Positions 26,594-35,644 are shown, counted from the first letter of the stretch. The stretch is 64,000 bases of DNA from DAOTYX01 sp034434635 (GCA_034434635.1 DAOTYX010000184.1:5613-69612); one strand, 5' to 3'. The notes: generated by a model not told the origin, from the letters alone. Numbers and translations: made by a program.

Positions 26594-27814
26594 ATGAACA
26601 GGAGTCCGCAGGAGATTCGTGAGATTGATCAGAAGTACGTGGCGCAGCTCTTCCCGACGCCCAAGTCCATCCTGGCAACGGAAGGGCGGGGTTGTATCCT
26701 CAAGACGGCTGAGGGACGGGAGTATCTCGACCTCATCGGGGGCATCGCCGTCACCGCCACCGGCCACTCGCATCCCAAGGTGGTCGAGGCGATCTGCGAA
26801 CAGGCCCGGCAGATCATCCACGGGAACGCCTTCGGCAACTTCATCTACCCCATCCAGGCCGAACTGGCGCAACTGATCGCCGAACGCGCCCCCGGCAACC
26901 TGGAGAGCACCTTCTTCTGCAACAGCGGGGCGGAGGCGGTGGAAGGGGCGATCAAACTGGCGGTCAAGGCCACACGCCGTCGCCGCCTCATCTACTTCAG
27001 CCGCGCCTTCCACGGCCGTACCTACATGACCCTCTCGGTCAGCGCCAAGCGGCTGTATAAGGACCCCTTCGAGCCGCTCTACCCCTGGGCGACGGAGGTG
27101 CCCTTCAATGACATCCGCACCACCCGGGCGATGATGAACGACGATGTCGCCGCGGTCATCGTCGAGCCGATCCAGGGCGAAGGCGGCATCCGCCCGTGCG
27201 ATGATGACTTCCTGCCCGCCCTGCGTGAGGTGACCCGCGAGTTCGGGGCGATGCTGATCGTGGACGAGATCCAGACCGGCTTCGGGCGCACCGGAGCCTG
27301 GTTCGCCTGCGAGCACTACGGCGTGGTGCCCGACATCATGACGATGGCCAAGGGCATCGCCTCCGGCATGCCGCTGGGCGGCTTCATCGCCTCGCGGGAA
27401 CTGATGGCCGAGATGTCCGACCCGCCGCTGGTCCACTGCACCACCTACGGCGGCAACCCGGTCTGCTGCGCGGCGGCGGTGGCGACCATCAAGGTGATCG
27501 AGGAGGAGAACCTGCTCCAGAACGCGCGCGATCGTGGCGCGGAACTGATCGGCGGCATGAATGAACTGAAGCAGCGGTACCCTCATCGCATCAATGAGAT
27601 TCGCGGACGTGGCCTGCTGACGGCGATGGATTTCCATCGCCCGGAGGACACCGCGGCCTTCGTCGGCAAGGTCAACGAACTGGGCGCGGTCGTCTGCTGG
27701 ACCGTCAACTCGGGCACGACGGTGCGCGTCTCACCGCCGCTGGTGATCACCAAAGAACAGGTGGCGCGGGCGTTGGACATCTTCGACCGTGCCCTGGCGG
27801 CGCTGGACAGATAG
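26594..27814 (+). CDS. Class III aminotransferase, third copy
   Basis: This 406-residue enzyme carries the class III motif IVDEIQTGFGRTG and PLP lysine K253 (DIMTMAKGIASGMPLGG). It matches the protein at 884 along its length by motif order (DLIGGIAVTATGHSHPKVVEAI against DLLAGIAVCNVGHRNPEVVEAV, quoted in part), suggesting a duplication within the cluster. It lies between the Mo hydroxylase and the isochorismatase-like gene, four bases before the latter. A role in converting an omega-amino acid to a semialdehyde, to feed the AOR, is plausible. Confidence 0.9.
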   Translation: MNRSPQEIREIDQKYVAQLFPTPKSILATEGRGCILKTAEGREYLDLIGGIAVTATGHSHPKVVEAICEQARQIIHGNAFGNFIYPIQAELAQLIAERAPGNLESTFFCNSGAEAVEGAIKLAVKATRRRRLIYFSRAFHGRTYMTLSVSAKRLYKDPFEPLYPWATEVPFNDIRTTRAMMNDDVAAVIVEPIQGEGGIRPCDDDFLPALREVTREFGAMLIVDEIQTGFGRTGAWFACEHYGVVPDIMTMAKGIASGMPLGGFIASRELMAEMSDPPLVHCTTYGGNPVCCAAAVATIKVIEEENLLQNARDRGAELIGGMNELKQRYPHRINEIRGRGLLTAMDFHRPEDTAAFVGKVNELGAVVCWTVNSGTTVRVSPPLVITKEQVARALDIFDRALAALDR

Positions 27815-27817
27815 ACG

Positions 27818-28951
27818 ATGAAAGCCTCCACAGCCATTCTTGTCGTCAACCTGCTGGTAGATATGGTGGAGCGGGGCAAGCCGTTCCCCATGCCGCCCGA
27901 ATACGGCGAGATCGCCGCGCGCACCGTGGCCTTTGTCCGCCGGGCGCAGGAGGCCGGCTACCCGGTGATCTTCATCCAGGACCAGCACCGTCCCGACGAC
28001 AAGGAGTTCACCGATTTTGCTGTGGGCCAGCCGCACGCTGTGCGCGACACAGAAGGGGCGCAGTTGATCGCCGGGTTGGAGCCAGTGGCGGGGCGGGACT
28101 ACGCTGTGGGCAAGCGACGCTTCAGCGCCTTCTTCGGCACCGATCTGGACCTCTACCTGCGCGAGGAGGGCATCCGTCGGCTGGTGGTCGTCGGGCGCCC
28201 CAGCAACGTCTGTGCGCTCTACTCCGCCGCCGACGGCCTCTTCCGCCGCTACGAGATGATAGCCATCTCTGACTGCCTCTACTCGCGGGACGGGGCGATG
28301 CATGAGCGGAGCATGCGCGAGTTCGCGGCCACGCTGGGTGAGGTGATGACCTCGGAGGCCTTCCTGGCTGCCCCGCCGCCGGAGCCGCCCCCGTTCCCGG
28401 AGCGGTTGGCGGTGCTGGTGGTGAACGTCAACAAGGACCTGGTGGAGAACAACCTCCCCGAGAGCGGCGCGCGGGTCGCTGCCCGGTTGGGGGAGATGCG
28501 CGCGCTGCTGGAGGTGGCCCGCGGTGGCGGCCTCCCGATTCTGTACGCGATGGACGCCCACCTCCCCGACGACTGGGAGTTTCGCCGCCGCGTGCCGCAC
28601 GGGATCGCCGGCACTCCCGGCGCAGCGGTGGTGGACCCGTTAGCGCCGTTGCCGGGGGACGTCCTCTTCTCGAAGCGCACCTACGACGCTTTCTATGAGA
28701 CGGGTCTTGATCCCTGGCTGCGCGAGCGGGGGATCACCCGCCTGGTGGTCATCGGCGCGCCGACGAACGTGGACCTGCGCTACACCGTCGTCTCGGCCTA
28801 CAATGCCCGCTACCGCCCGATCGTGGTCAAGGACTGCACCGATGCCAGCACCGAGGAGTTCTACGCCGAGACCCTGCAGGACCTGTTCTTCTGTCGCCGC
28901 ATGACCCTGGAGCAGTTCCGAGAATTCATCTCCGAGGCTTCCGAGGCTTGA
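27818..28951 (+). CDS. Tandem isochorismatase-fold (cysteine hydrolase) protein with altered catalytic sites
   Basis: The 377-residue chain holds two isochorismatase-fold domains, about 1-185 and 195-377. The family triad is Asp-Lys-Cys. Domain 1 keeps K99 (GKRRFSAFFGT) and C132 (PSNVCALYS) but has Asn11 where the Asp is expected (LVVNLLVDM). Domain 2 keeps the Lys (SKRTYDAFYET) but has Asn203 for the Asp and Asp319 for the Cys (PTNVDLRY). Domain 2 is therefore probably inactive or repurposed. Relatives hydrolyse N-carbamoylsarcosine, maleamate, nicotinamide or ureidoacrylate, which fits N-heterocycle catabolism. The stop codon lies in the loop of a hairpin. Confidence 0.85.
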   Translation: MKASTAILVVNLLVDMVERGKPFPMPPEYGEIAARTVAFVRRAQEAGYPVIFIQDQHRPDDKEFTDFAVGQPHAVRDTEGAQLIAGLEPVAGRDYAVGKRRFSAFFGTDLDLYLREEGIRRLVVVGRPSNVCALYSAADGLFRRYEMIAISDCLYSRDGAMHERSMREFAATLGEVMTSEAFLAAPPPEPPPFPERLAVLVVNVNKDLVENNLPESGARVAARLGEMRALLEVARGGGLPILYAMDAHLPDDWEFRRRVPHGIAGTPGAAVVDPLAPLPGDVLFSKRTYDAFYETGLDPWLRERGITRLVVIGAPTNVDLRYTVVSAYNARYRPIVVKDCTDASTEEFYAETLQDLFFCRRMTLEQFREFISEASEA

Positions 28952-28961
28952 GAGGCCTCGG
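28941..28961 (+). promoter_or_regulatory. Stem-loop containing the stop codon of the isochorismatase-like gene
   Basis: CCGAGGC (28941-28947) pairs with GCCTCGG (28955-28961) around TTGAGAG, which holds the TGA stop. No T-run follows. It may modulate expression of the downstream PreA-like gene or protect the upstream mRNA. Similar loops hold the stops at 31555 and 39079. Confidence 0.5.
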
Positions 28962-28987
28962 GAACCTGGAGAGGAGGAGAGACAAAA

Positions 28988-30142
28988 ATGGACCTGAGCA
29001 TCCGTATCGGCAACCTGGAACTGGAGAATCCGTTCATCGTCGCTGCCGGCCCGCCTGGGGTGACCGGCGCCTCGCTCAAGCGCATGGCCTCTGGCCGCCC
29101 CGGCGCAGTGGTCACCAAGTCCATCGGGGTGGTCCCTTCGCCGGGCCAGCGGCTGAGCCTCTCCCACGTCAAGGGGGACCGCCACAGCCTGATCCTCACC
29201 GATCCCTGGTCGGCGCACACCTTCGAGGAGTGGTGCGAGCGGGAGATGAAGGTCGCCAGGTCGGGTGGGGTGCCCGTCATCATGAACCTGCAGGCGGTGA
29301 CGCACACCCCGGCAGAGGACATCGCCCGCATGGCTCCGCGCGCCGTGGAGGCCGGAGCCGACGCCATCGAACTCTCGGCCTTCGGCTCCGCTCCCAACGT
29401 GGTGGAAGGGGCAGGGATCGGCGCGGTGCAGAGCCCCCAACGCACCTACGAAGTCGTCCGCGCCGCCAAACAGGCGGTGAAGGTGCCCGTGATCGCCAAA
29501 CTGCTGCCGGAACCCTCCAACCTGATTGACCTGGTGCGGGCAGCGGAGGAGGCCGGGGCGGACGCGATCGCCTCGCGGGACACCATCTTCCCGGCCATCT
29601 CGTTCGACATCTATACCCGCCGCCCCAAGGTGGCGCGCACCATCGGCACCTGGATGCCGGAACTCTCCGGGCGGGCCATCCGCGCCAACGCGGTCGGCTA
29701 CGTCGTGGAGATTTATCGCCTCACCCGCCTGCCGATCATCGGTATCGGCGGCGTGGCGACCTGGGAGGACGCGGTGGAGATGATCATCGCCGGGGCCACG
29801 GCGGTAGGGGTCTGTACGGCGGCGATGGTCGAGGGGCCCAAGATCTTCCCCCGCCTGGTCAAAGGGCTGGCCACCTTCCTGGAGGAGCAGGGGGTAACGA
29901 TGGAGGAACTGCGCGGCAGCGGCCTGGAAGGCATGCGCCAGGTCAATGAGATGGCCCTCCATCGCCTGCATGTGACGATTGACAAGGACCTGTGCACCCA
30001 ATGCAATATCTGCGACACCGTCTGCCCGGTGCAGGCAGTGCGCCAGGGCGAGGGATATAACTTCATCGTAGACGAGGAGTGCATCAACTGCGGCTTCTGC
30101 GCCGCCAACTGCCCAGAGGAGGCGATCCGCGTGGCGGCCTAG
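28988..30142 (+). CDS. PreA-like dihydroorotate/dihydropyrimidine dehydrogenase with 2[4Fe-4S] tail, first copy
   Basis: This 384-residue protein has a class 1 DHOD-type FMN TIM barrel (about 1-310) followed by a bacterial ferredoxin domain with CTQCNICDTVCP and CINCGFCAANCP. This is the layout of PreA, the pyrimidine-reducing subunit of NADH-dependent dihydropyrimidine dehydrogenase. PreA proteins usually have a catalytic Cys in an SCP motif; here the equivalent stretch reads ELSAFGSAPN, with no Cys. It may therefore reduce a different unsaturated ring or act differently. No PreT partner is adjacent; the only PreT-like gene is at 39118. GGAGGAG precedes ATG 28988. Confidence 0.85.
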   Translation: MDLSIRIGNLELENPFIVAAGPPGVTGASLKRMASGRPGAVVTKSIGVVPSPGQRLSLSHVKGDRHSLILTDPWSAHTFEEWCEREMKVARSGGVPVIMNLQAVTHTPAEDIARMAPRAVEAGADAIELSAFGSAPNVVEGAGIGAVQSPQRTYEVVRAAKQAVKVPVIAKLLPEPSNLIDLVRAAEEAGADAIASRDTIFPAISFDIYTRRPKVARTIGTWMPELSGRAIRANAVGYVVEIYRLTRLPIIGIGGVATWEDAVEMIIAGATAVGVCTAAMVEGPKIFPRLVKGLATFLEEQGVTMEELRGSGLEGMRQVNEMALHRLHVTIDKDLCTQCNICDTVCPVQAVRQGEGYNFIVDEECINCGFCAANCPEEAIRVAA

Positions 30143-30168
30143 ACCTCCCGTGGGCGAGAGGTAGAACA

Positions 30169-31557
30169 ATGAGCAAGACGATCAGCGAACAGATAGCCGA
30201 CCTGACTCTCAACCTCCGTTACGAAGACCTGCCGGAACCGGCGCGTCGGCACGCCAGGAACCTGGTGTTGGACCTGCTGGGCTCGATGATCGGCTCCCGG
30301 CGCGTCCCCTCCAGCCGGATCGCCGCCGAGGCGGCGCTGGAGTTGGGCGGGCCGGAGGAGAGTACCGTCATCGGTCACAACCGCAAGGTGGCAGCCCCCA
30401 ATGCCGCCTTCGCCAACGCCATTCAGTCCTACGCCTTCGACTTCGCCGACGACCACAATGAGTCCAACGCCCACCCCAGCGTGGCGACCATCCCTGCCAG
30501 CCTGGCTCTGGGAGAGCATCTACACGCCAGCGGGCGAGAGGTGCTTACGGCCATTGCTCTGGGCAACGAGGTGGTGTGTCGGCTCGGGGCGGCCTTCCTG
30601 GGTAAGACCTACTACCAGGGCTTTCACCCCTCCAGCACCTGCGGCACCTTCGGCGCGACGGTCTCTGCTGCCCGCCTCTTGGGTCTCGACTGGCAGCAGA
30701 CGGTCTGGGCGCAGGGTATCGCTGGCAGCCAGGCCGCCGGGCTGATGGCCTGGAACACCGCTGGCTCGATCACCAAGCGGCTCCAGGCTGGCCATCCCGC
30801 GTGGGTGGGGATCATGTCCGCCCGGCTGGCGAAGAAGGGCTTCGACGGCCCACGGGAGATCATCGAGGGCACCGATGGCTTTATGCAGGCTTACTCCTAC
30901 AACCGCCAGTACGACACTCGGCTCATCACCGAAGGCCTGGGCCAGGAGTGGACCTTCGCCCGCTCCAGCATCAAGGTCTACCCGTGCTGTCGCTACTCCG
31001 GCGGACATCTGGACGCCTGTCTGGACATCTACGCCCGTTATCGGCCCGATCCGCGGCGTATTCGCCGCATCTTCATCCGCTCTTCCGATTACACCATCCG
31101 CCTGCTGGCCGCGCCGCGCAAGCGTGACCCCCAGACGATCGTGGACACACAGTTCAGCATGCCCTGGCAGGCGGCTATCGCCCTGATTGACGGCAAGATT
31201 GACGTGGACACCTTCACCGAGGCGAACATCCACCGCCCCGACGTGCGCGAACTGATGAGCAAGGTAGAATGGGTGGTGGACGAGGAGTTCGAGCGGCGTT
31301 ACCCTGCCCACTACTCCTGCGCCGTGACCGTGACGATGGACGACGGCACGGAGTACACCACCGTGGTGGATGACCCCAAGGGGGACTTCCGTAACCCGGT
31401 GACACAGGAGGAATTGGAGGCGAAGTTTACCAACCTGGCTCGCCGGGAGATCGCTGACGGGGAGCGGATCGCCCGCATCATCGCCTTCGTGCGTGACCTG
31501 GAACAGGCGCCGGATATCGGCGCGCTTTTTGCGCTGCTCCAGACTTCCGATGTCTGA
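30169..31557 (+). CDS. MmgE/PrpD-family protein
   Basis: This 462-residue protein is a full-length MmgE/PrpD member, a family with 2-methylcitrate dehydratase, cis-aconitate decarboxylase and iminodisuccinate epimerase. The N-terminal helical part contains FDFADDHNESNAHPSV and the middle has FHPSSTCGTFGA and IKVYPCCRYSGG, all typical. The reaction could be dehydration, decarboxylation or epimerisation of a di- or tricarboxylate. It lies in the middle of unit 2 ahead of a LeuCD-like hydro-lyase and a PrpF-like isomerase, so a carboxylic acid intermediate is likely. The stop codon is in the loop of a 14-bp hairpin. Confidence 0.88.
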   Translation: MSKTISEQIADLTLNLRYEDLPEPARRHARNLVLDLLGSMIGSRRVPSSRIAAEAALELGGPEESTVIGHNRKVAAPNAAFANAIQSYAFDFADDHNESNAHPSVATIPASLALGEHLHASGREVLTAIALGNEVVCRLGAAFLGKTYYQGFHPSSTCGTFGATVSAARLLGLDWQQTVWAQGIAGSQAAGLMAWNTAGSITKRLQAGHPAWVGIMSARLAKKGFDGPREIIEGTDGFMQAYSYNRQYDTRLITEGLGQEWTFARSSIKVYPCCRYSGGHLDACLDIYARYRPDPRRIRRIFIRSSDYTIRLLAAPRKRDPQTIVDTQFSMPWQAAIALIDGKIDVDTFTEANIHRPDVRELMSKVEWVVDEEFERRYPAHYSCAVTVTMDDGTEYTTVVDDPKGDFRNPVTQEELEAKFTNLARREIADGERIARIIAFVRDLEQAPDIGALFALLQTSDV

Positions 31558-31572
31558 AAGACATCGGAAGTC
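31542..31572 (+). promoter_or_regulatory. Perfect 14-bp stem-loop holding the MmgE/PrpD stop codon
   Basis: GACTTCCGATGTCT (31542-31555) pairs perfectly with 31559-31572 around a GAA loop. The TGA stop codon spans 31555-31557. No T-tract follows, so it is not a standard terminator. A processing or mRNA stabilising element is likelier. Confidence 0.65.
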
Positions 31573-31603
31573 CGAATGGGAAGAGAATGAGGAGGAATTG
31601 ACG

Positions 31604-32596
31604 ATGGACCTGTCTCTGCGACGCCGCGCCAGCCTGAAAGGGCGCGACTTCATCACCCTGGCCGACTACGACCAGGAGGACCTGTACTTCCTGTTGGACA
31701 CCGCCGAAGAACTCAAGCGGGCTCAGGCGATGGGCGCACCTCATCGCTGGCTGGAGGGCAAGAGCCTCGGCATGCTCTTCGGCAAACCCTCTACTCGCAC
31801 GCGCATATCCTTCGAGACCGGCATGACCCAGTTGGGCGGCCACGCCCAGTTCTACACCGCCGACGACCTGCAACTGGCGCACAAGGAGAGCTGGGTGGAC
31901 ACCGCGCGGGCGATGGATCGTTACCTGGATGGCATCGCCGTCCGTCTCTACAACATCCAGCCCTATGGCGAGTCGCGCCGGGTGCTGAACACCCTGGCCG
32001 AAGCGGCGCGCATCCCGGTCATCAACATGCTCGACGACGGTGAGCACCCCTGCCAGGTGCTGTGTGATGTGATGACGGTGCGCGAGAAACTGCGCACCTT
32101 CGAGGGCAAGAAGATCGTCGTCTCCTGGGCTTACTCCCCGCGTGACAAGTCGGCCGGTGTGCCGCAGGGTTGGGTGGTGGCTGCCGCGATCCTGGGCATC
32201 AACCTGACCCTGGCCTACCCGGAGGGGTTCGACCTGGACCCGGAGTACATGGAGAAGGCTCGTGGCTTCGCCGCGATGAGCGGCGCTCGCCTGGAGATCG
32301 TCCACGACATGGCCGAGGCCGCCCGCGATGCCCACATCTTCTACGCCAAGTCCTGGGGTAGTTTCACCCTCCCGCCCGAAGAGGTAAAGCGGCGTGACGC
32401 GGAACTACGGCAGTGGATCGTTACGGATGAGTTGTTGGATCGGGCCGATCGGACGGTGAAGTTCATGCACTGCCTGCCGGCCGACCGCAACCTGGAGGTC
32501 ACCGACGCGGTGATAGACGGTCCCCGTTCCATCGTCTATGACCAACTAGAGAATCGGCTGCACGCACAGAAGGCGATCCTGGCCCTCACGCTGTGA
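31604..32596 (+). CDS. YgeW-like carbamoyltransferase (ATCase/OTCase superfamily)
   Basis: This 330-residue protein has the carbamoyl-phosphate motif STRTR (about residues 62-66) in GKPSTRTRISFETG, and MHCLPAD (about 288) as the second signature. The stretch VSWAYSPRDKSAGVPQG resembles YgeW and the knotted acetyl/succinylornithine transcarbamylases rather than ordinary OTCase. YgeW is known from anaerobic purine breakdown, where it phosphorolyses a ureido compound to an amine and carbamoyl phosphate. No carbamate kinase or diaminopropionate ammonia-lyase is in the window, so the pathway is not the enteric one. GGAGGAA precedes ATG 31604. Confidence 0.85.
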   Translation: MDLSLRRRASLKGRDFITLADYDQEDLYFLLDTAEELKRAQAMGAPHRWLEGKSLGMLFGKPSTRTRISFETGMTQLGGHAQFYTADDLQLAHKESWVDTARAMDRYLDGIAVRLYNIQPYGESRRVLNTLAEAARIPVINMLDDGEHPCQVLCDVMTVREKLRTFEGKKIVVSWAYSPRDKSAGVPQGWVVAAAILGINLTLAYPEGFDLDPEYMEKARGFAAMSGARLEIVHDMAEAARDAHIFYAKSWGSFTLPPEEVKRRDAELRQWIVTDELLDRADRTVKFMHCLPADRNLEVTDAVIDGPRSIVYDQLENRLHAQKAILALTL

Positions 32597-32621
32597 GCAG
32601 CGCCCGGAGAGACAAGAAGCA

Positions 32622-33896
32622 ATGGGCATGACCTTGACCGAGAAGATCCTCGCCCGCGCCTGCGGGCGAGAACAGGTCCGGGCGGGGGAGATCATCCGCG
32701 CGGCTGTGGATCTGGTCTTCGCCAGCGATGTGACCATGCCGTTGGCAGCCATCGAACTGGAGCGCATGCAGGTCGAGCGACTCTTCGACCCGGAGCGGGT
32801 GGCCATCATCTGCGACCACTTCACGCCGAATGCTACGGTGGAGGGGGCGCAGAGGGTGAAGCAGTTGCGCGACTTCGCCCGCCGATACGGAGTGCACCAC
32901 TTCTATGAGCCGGGGTGCGGGGGGAACTTCGGCGTCGAGCACACCCTGCTGCCAGAAGAGGGGTTGGTCCGCCCCGGCATGGTCATCGTCGGCGGTGACT
33001 CGCACACGACCTCTTACGGGGCGCTGGGGGCCTTCGCTTCCGGCTTCGGCAGCACCGACATCGCTGCAGCGATGGCCCTCGGCGAGTTGTGGCTGCGGGT
33101 ACCTGCGACGATGCGCTTCGTCTTCTCGGGCGCGCTGCCCCGGTGGGTGGGCGGCAAGGACCTCATCCTCCACACCATCGGGCGCATCGGCGTTGCCGGC
33201 GCGCTCTACCGGGCCATGGAATTCGACGGTCCGGCTATCGCCGCGTTGAGCGTAGAGCAGCGGCTGACGATGTGCAATATGGCCGTCGAAGCCGGGGCGA
33301 AGAACGGTTTGATGCCGGTGGATGAGGAGACCTGCCGCTATCTGGCGGCACACGGTGTTGGCGAAGCACCTTCTCTTTCCAGTGATCCCGATGCCAACTT
33401 CTACTCTGTGACCGAGATAGACGTCAGCGACCTGGAGCCGCAAGTGGCCTGTCCCTTCTCCCCCGATAACGTGCAACCGGTCAGTGCCCTGCGGGACACG
33501 CGGCTGGATGCCGTCTTCATCGGGTCCTGCACCAACGGCCGCATCGAGGACCTGCGCGTGGCCGCGTCTATCCTGGGCGGCAGGCGCATCTACCCCGGCG
33601 TTCGCCTCCTGGTCATTCCGGCCACGCAGCGAGTCTACCAGCAGGCGCTGCGGGAGGGCTTGCTGATGGCCTTCGTACAGGCCGGGGCGGCGGTTGGCGC
33701 GCCTACCTGTGGGCCATGCTTCGGCGGACACACCGGGCTGCTTGCCGCTGGCGAGCGGGCGCTCTCCACCTCCAACCGCAACTTCGTCGGGCGTATGGGG
33801 CACCCGCAGAGCCAGGTCTACCTGGCCTCGGCGGCAGTGGCGGCGGCCTCCGCCGTGCTGGGCCGCATTGCCCATCCTGAGGAGGTGATGGGATGA
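32622..33896 (+). CDS. LeuC/aconitase-like hydro-lyase large subunit
   Basis: This 424-residue protein is a 3-isopropylmalate dehydratase-type large subunit. The [4Fe-4S] ligands are visible in GSCTNGRIED (about residue 301) and CGPCFGGHTG (about 362-365). GGDSHTTSYGALG is the conserved substrate-binding loop. The family includes LeuC, homoaconitase, citraconase and 2,3-dimethylmalate dehydratase DmdA. Its stop overlaps the ATG of the small subunit. The PrpF-like isomerase that follows is the partner of DmdAB in nicotinate fermentation, which makes a methylated malate or maleate substrate plausible rather than leucine synthesis. Confidence 0.9.
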   Translation: MGMTLTEKILARACGREQVRAGEIIRAAVDLVFASDVTMPLAAIELERMQVERLFDPERVAIICDHFTPNATVEGAQRVKQLRDFARRYGVHHFYEPGCGGNFGVEHTLLPEEGLVRPGMVIVGGDSHTTSYGALGAFASGFGSTDIAAAMALGELWLRVPATMRFVFSGALPRWVGGKDLILHTIGRIGVAGALYRAMEFDGPAIAALSVEQRLTMCNMAVEAGAKNGLMPVDEETCRYLAAHGVGEAPSLSSDPDANFYSVTEIDVSDLEPQVACPFSPDNVQPVSALRDTRLDAVFIGSCTNGRIEDLRVAASILGGRRIYPGVRLLVIPATQRVYQQALREGLLMAFVQAGAAVGAPTCGPCFGGHTGLLAAGERALSTSNRNFVGRMGHPQSQVYLASAAVAAASAVLGRIAHPEEVMG

Positions 33897-34414
33897 TCGT
33901 GCAGGGACGCGCCTGGAGGCTTGGCGACAACGTGGACACTGACCAGTTGCTGCCAGGCCGCTACCTTAGCCTGACCGAGCCGGCAGAACTGGCCCGCCAC
34001 TGCCTGGAGGATGTGCGTCCCGACTTCTGCGTCGGCGTGAAAGCGGGCGATCTCCTGGTGGCTGGCGAGAACCTGGGCTGCGGCAGTTCGCGGGAGCATG
34101 CCCCGTTGGCGCTCAAAACGTTGGGCATCTCATGCCTGGTGGCGGCCTCCTTCGCGCGCATCTTCTTCCGCAACAGCATCAACCTGGGGCTGCCGGCCCT
34201 GACCTGCCCGGAGGCCGTGGCGGGCATCGCCGATGGGGATTTGCTGCGCATTGACCTGGAGAGCGGCGAGATCGAGAACCTCACCCACCCCGCGCGCTTC
34301 CAGGCCCCGCCGCTGCCCGACTTTCTGACCGAGATTATCCGCGCCGGCGGGATGACGGCTTACGTGCGCGGGGCCCTCGCCCGCCGACAGGCGGACCATC
34401 GTCTGGGGAGGTGA
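33893..34414 (+). CDS. LeuD/aconitase-like hydro-lyase small subunit
   Basis: This 173-residue protein is the swivelling domain partner of the gene before it, with which it overlaps by four bases (ATGA). It shows GDNVDTDQLLPGRY near the start, GCGSSREHAPLALK with the substrate-binding Ser and Arg, and FARIFFRNSINLGLP. Its length suits the LeuD/DmdB class. Loop residues around NVDTDQ help to fix substrate in this family, but I cannot assign it by eye. It completes the hydro-lyase. Confidence 0.9.
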   Translation: MIVQGRAWRLGDNVDTDQLLPGRYLSLTEPAELARHCLEDVRPDFCVGVKAGDLLVAGENLGCGSSREHAPLALKTLGISCLVAASFARIFFRNSINLGLPALTCPEAVAGIADGDLLRIDLESGEIENLTHPARFQAPPLPDFLTEIIRAGGMTAYVRGALARRQADHRLGR

Positions 34415-34415
34415 G

Positions 34416-35585
34416 ATGACCTTCTACGGCGAACAGAAACCCATCCGCTGCGTGATCATGCGCGGCGGCACCAGTCGGGCGCTCTTCATCATGCGCAATG
34501 ACCTGCCTGCCGACCCGGCGCTGCGTGATGCGGTCATCCTGCGCCTCTACGGCAGCCCTGACGTGCGCCAGATTGATGGCCTGGGGGGCGCAGACCCGCT
34601 GACCAGCAAACTGGCCATCATCGGTCCGCCCACCCGTCCTGACGCGGACGTGGACTACACCTTCGGCCAGGTGAGCATCACCACGCCCTTTGTGGACACG
34701 GCGGGCAACTGCGGCAACATCTCCGCCGCTGTTGGCCCCTTCGCCATTGACGAGGGGTTGGTGGACGCGGTCGAGCCGGTGACGAACGTGCGCATCCACC
34801 AGACCAACACCCGCTGCATCCTTGTCGCTGAAGTGCCGGTGCGCGGCGGCAAGGCGGCGGTGGAGGGGGACTACCACATTGATGGCGTGCCGGGCAGCGG
34901 CGCGTTGATTCGCCTGGACTTCTCCGATACCGCTGGTGCGGTCACCGGGCGTCTGCTCCCTACCGGCAACCCAGTGGATCGCCTGGAGGTGCCTGGCGTG
35001 GGCGTGGTGGAGGCTTCTCTCGTAGATGCCGGGACGCCCTGTGTCTTCGTCCGTGCCGCCGACCTGGGCCTGCGGGGCGTGGAAACCCCGGCGGAGATCG
35101 ACGCTGACCGCGCGCTGAACGAGCGCATCGAGCGCATCCGCGGCACGGCGGCGGTGATGATGGGGCTGGTCGAGACCTGGTCCGAAGCGGCCACACGCAG
35201 CCCCTATCTCCCTTTCTTTGCCATCATTGCCCCGCCAGCGGACTACGTGGACTTCACCACCGGGCGCACGGTACGGGCGGATGAGGTGGATTTCCTCTCC
35301 CGTCTGCTGTTTATGCTGAAGATGCACAAGGCCTACCCTGTGACCGGCTCGGTCTGCACCGGCGCGGCGGCGCGCATACCCGGCACCATTGTCCACGAAG
35401 CGGCGAGCGCCTCCTCGCGTGAGCGCTCACTGGTGCTCATCGGCCACCCTGCCGGCGTGCTGGATGTGGAAGTGTCGGTGGAAGCGGAGGGCGCAGGCTA
35501 CCGCCTGCGGCGCGCGGCGATCGGCCGTACTGCCCGCCGTCTGATAGAAGGATACGCCTTTGTCCCCTGGAGCACATTCGAGTGA
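34416..35585 (+). CDS. PrpF-family isomerase (3-methylitaconate / 4-oxalomesaconate type)
   Basis: This 389-residue protein belongs to the PrpF family with a double diaminopimelate-epimerase-like fold. N-terminal VIMRGGTSRALFI and the motifs GGADPLTSK and DTAGNCGNISAAVGPFA are family hallmarks. Known members shift C=C bonds in unsaturated carboxylates: 3-methylitaconate isomerase (Mii), 4-oxalomesaconate tautomerase and methylaconitate isomerase (PrpF). The adjacent LeuCD-like enzyme is the expected partner in hydrating the shifted double bond. ATG 34416 follows the small subunit stop by one base with GGGGAGG ahead. Confidence 0.88.
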   Translation: MTFYGEQKPIRCVIMRGGTSRALFIMRNDLPADPALRDAVILRLYGSPDVRQIDGLGGADPLTSKLAIIGPPTRPDADVDYTFGQVSITTPFVDTAGNCGNISAAVGPFAIDEGLVDAVEPVTNVRIHQTNTRCILVAEVPVRGGKAAVEGDYHIDGVPGSGALIRLDFSDTAGAVTGRLLPTGNPVDRLEVPGVGVVEASLVDAGTPCVFVRAADLGLRGVETPAEIDADRALNERIERIRGTAAVMMGLVETWSEAATRSPYLPFFAIIAPPADYVDFTTGRTVRADEVDFLSRLLFMLKMHKAYPVTGSVCTGAAARIPGTIVHEAASASSRERSLVLIGHPAGVLDVEVSVEAEGAGYRLRRAAIGRTARRLIEGYAFVPWSTFE

Positions 35586-35644
35586 CCGTCTCTTCCTCCG
35601 TGCGACGAGACGTGATGATTTCCTGAAAAAGAGGTACATGACCT

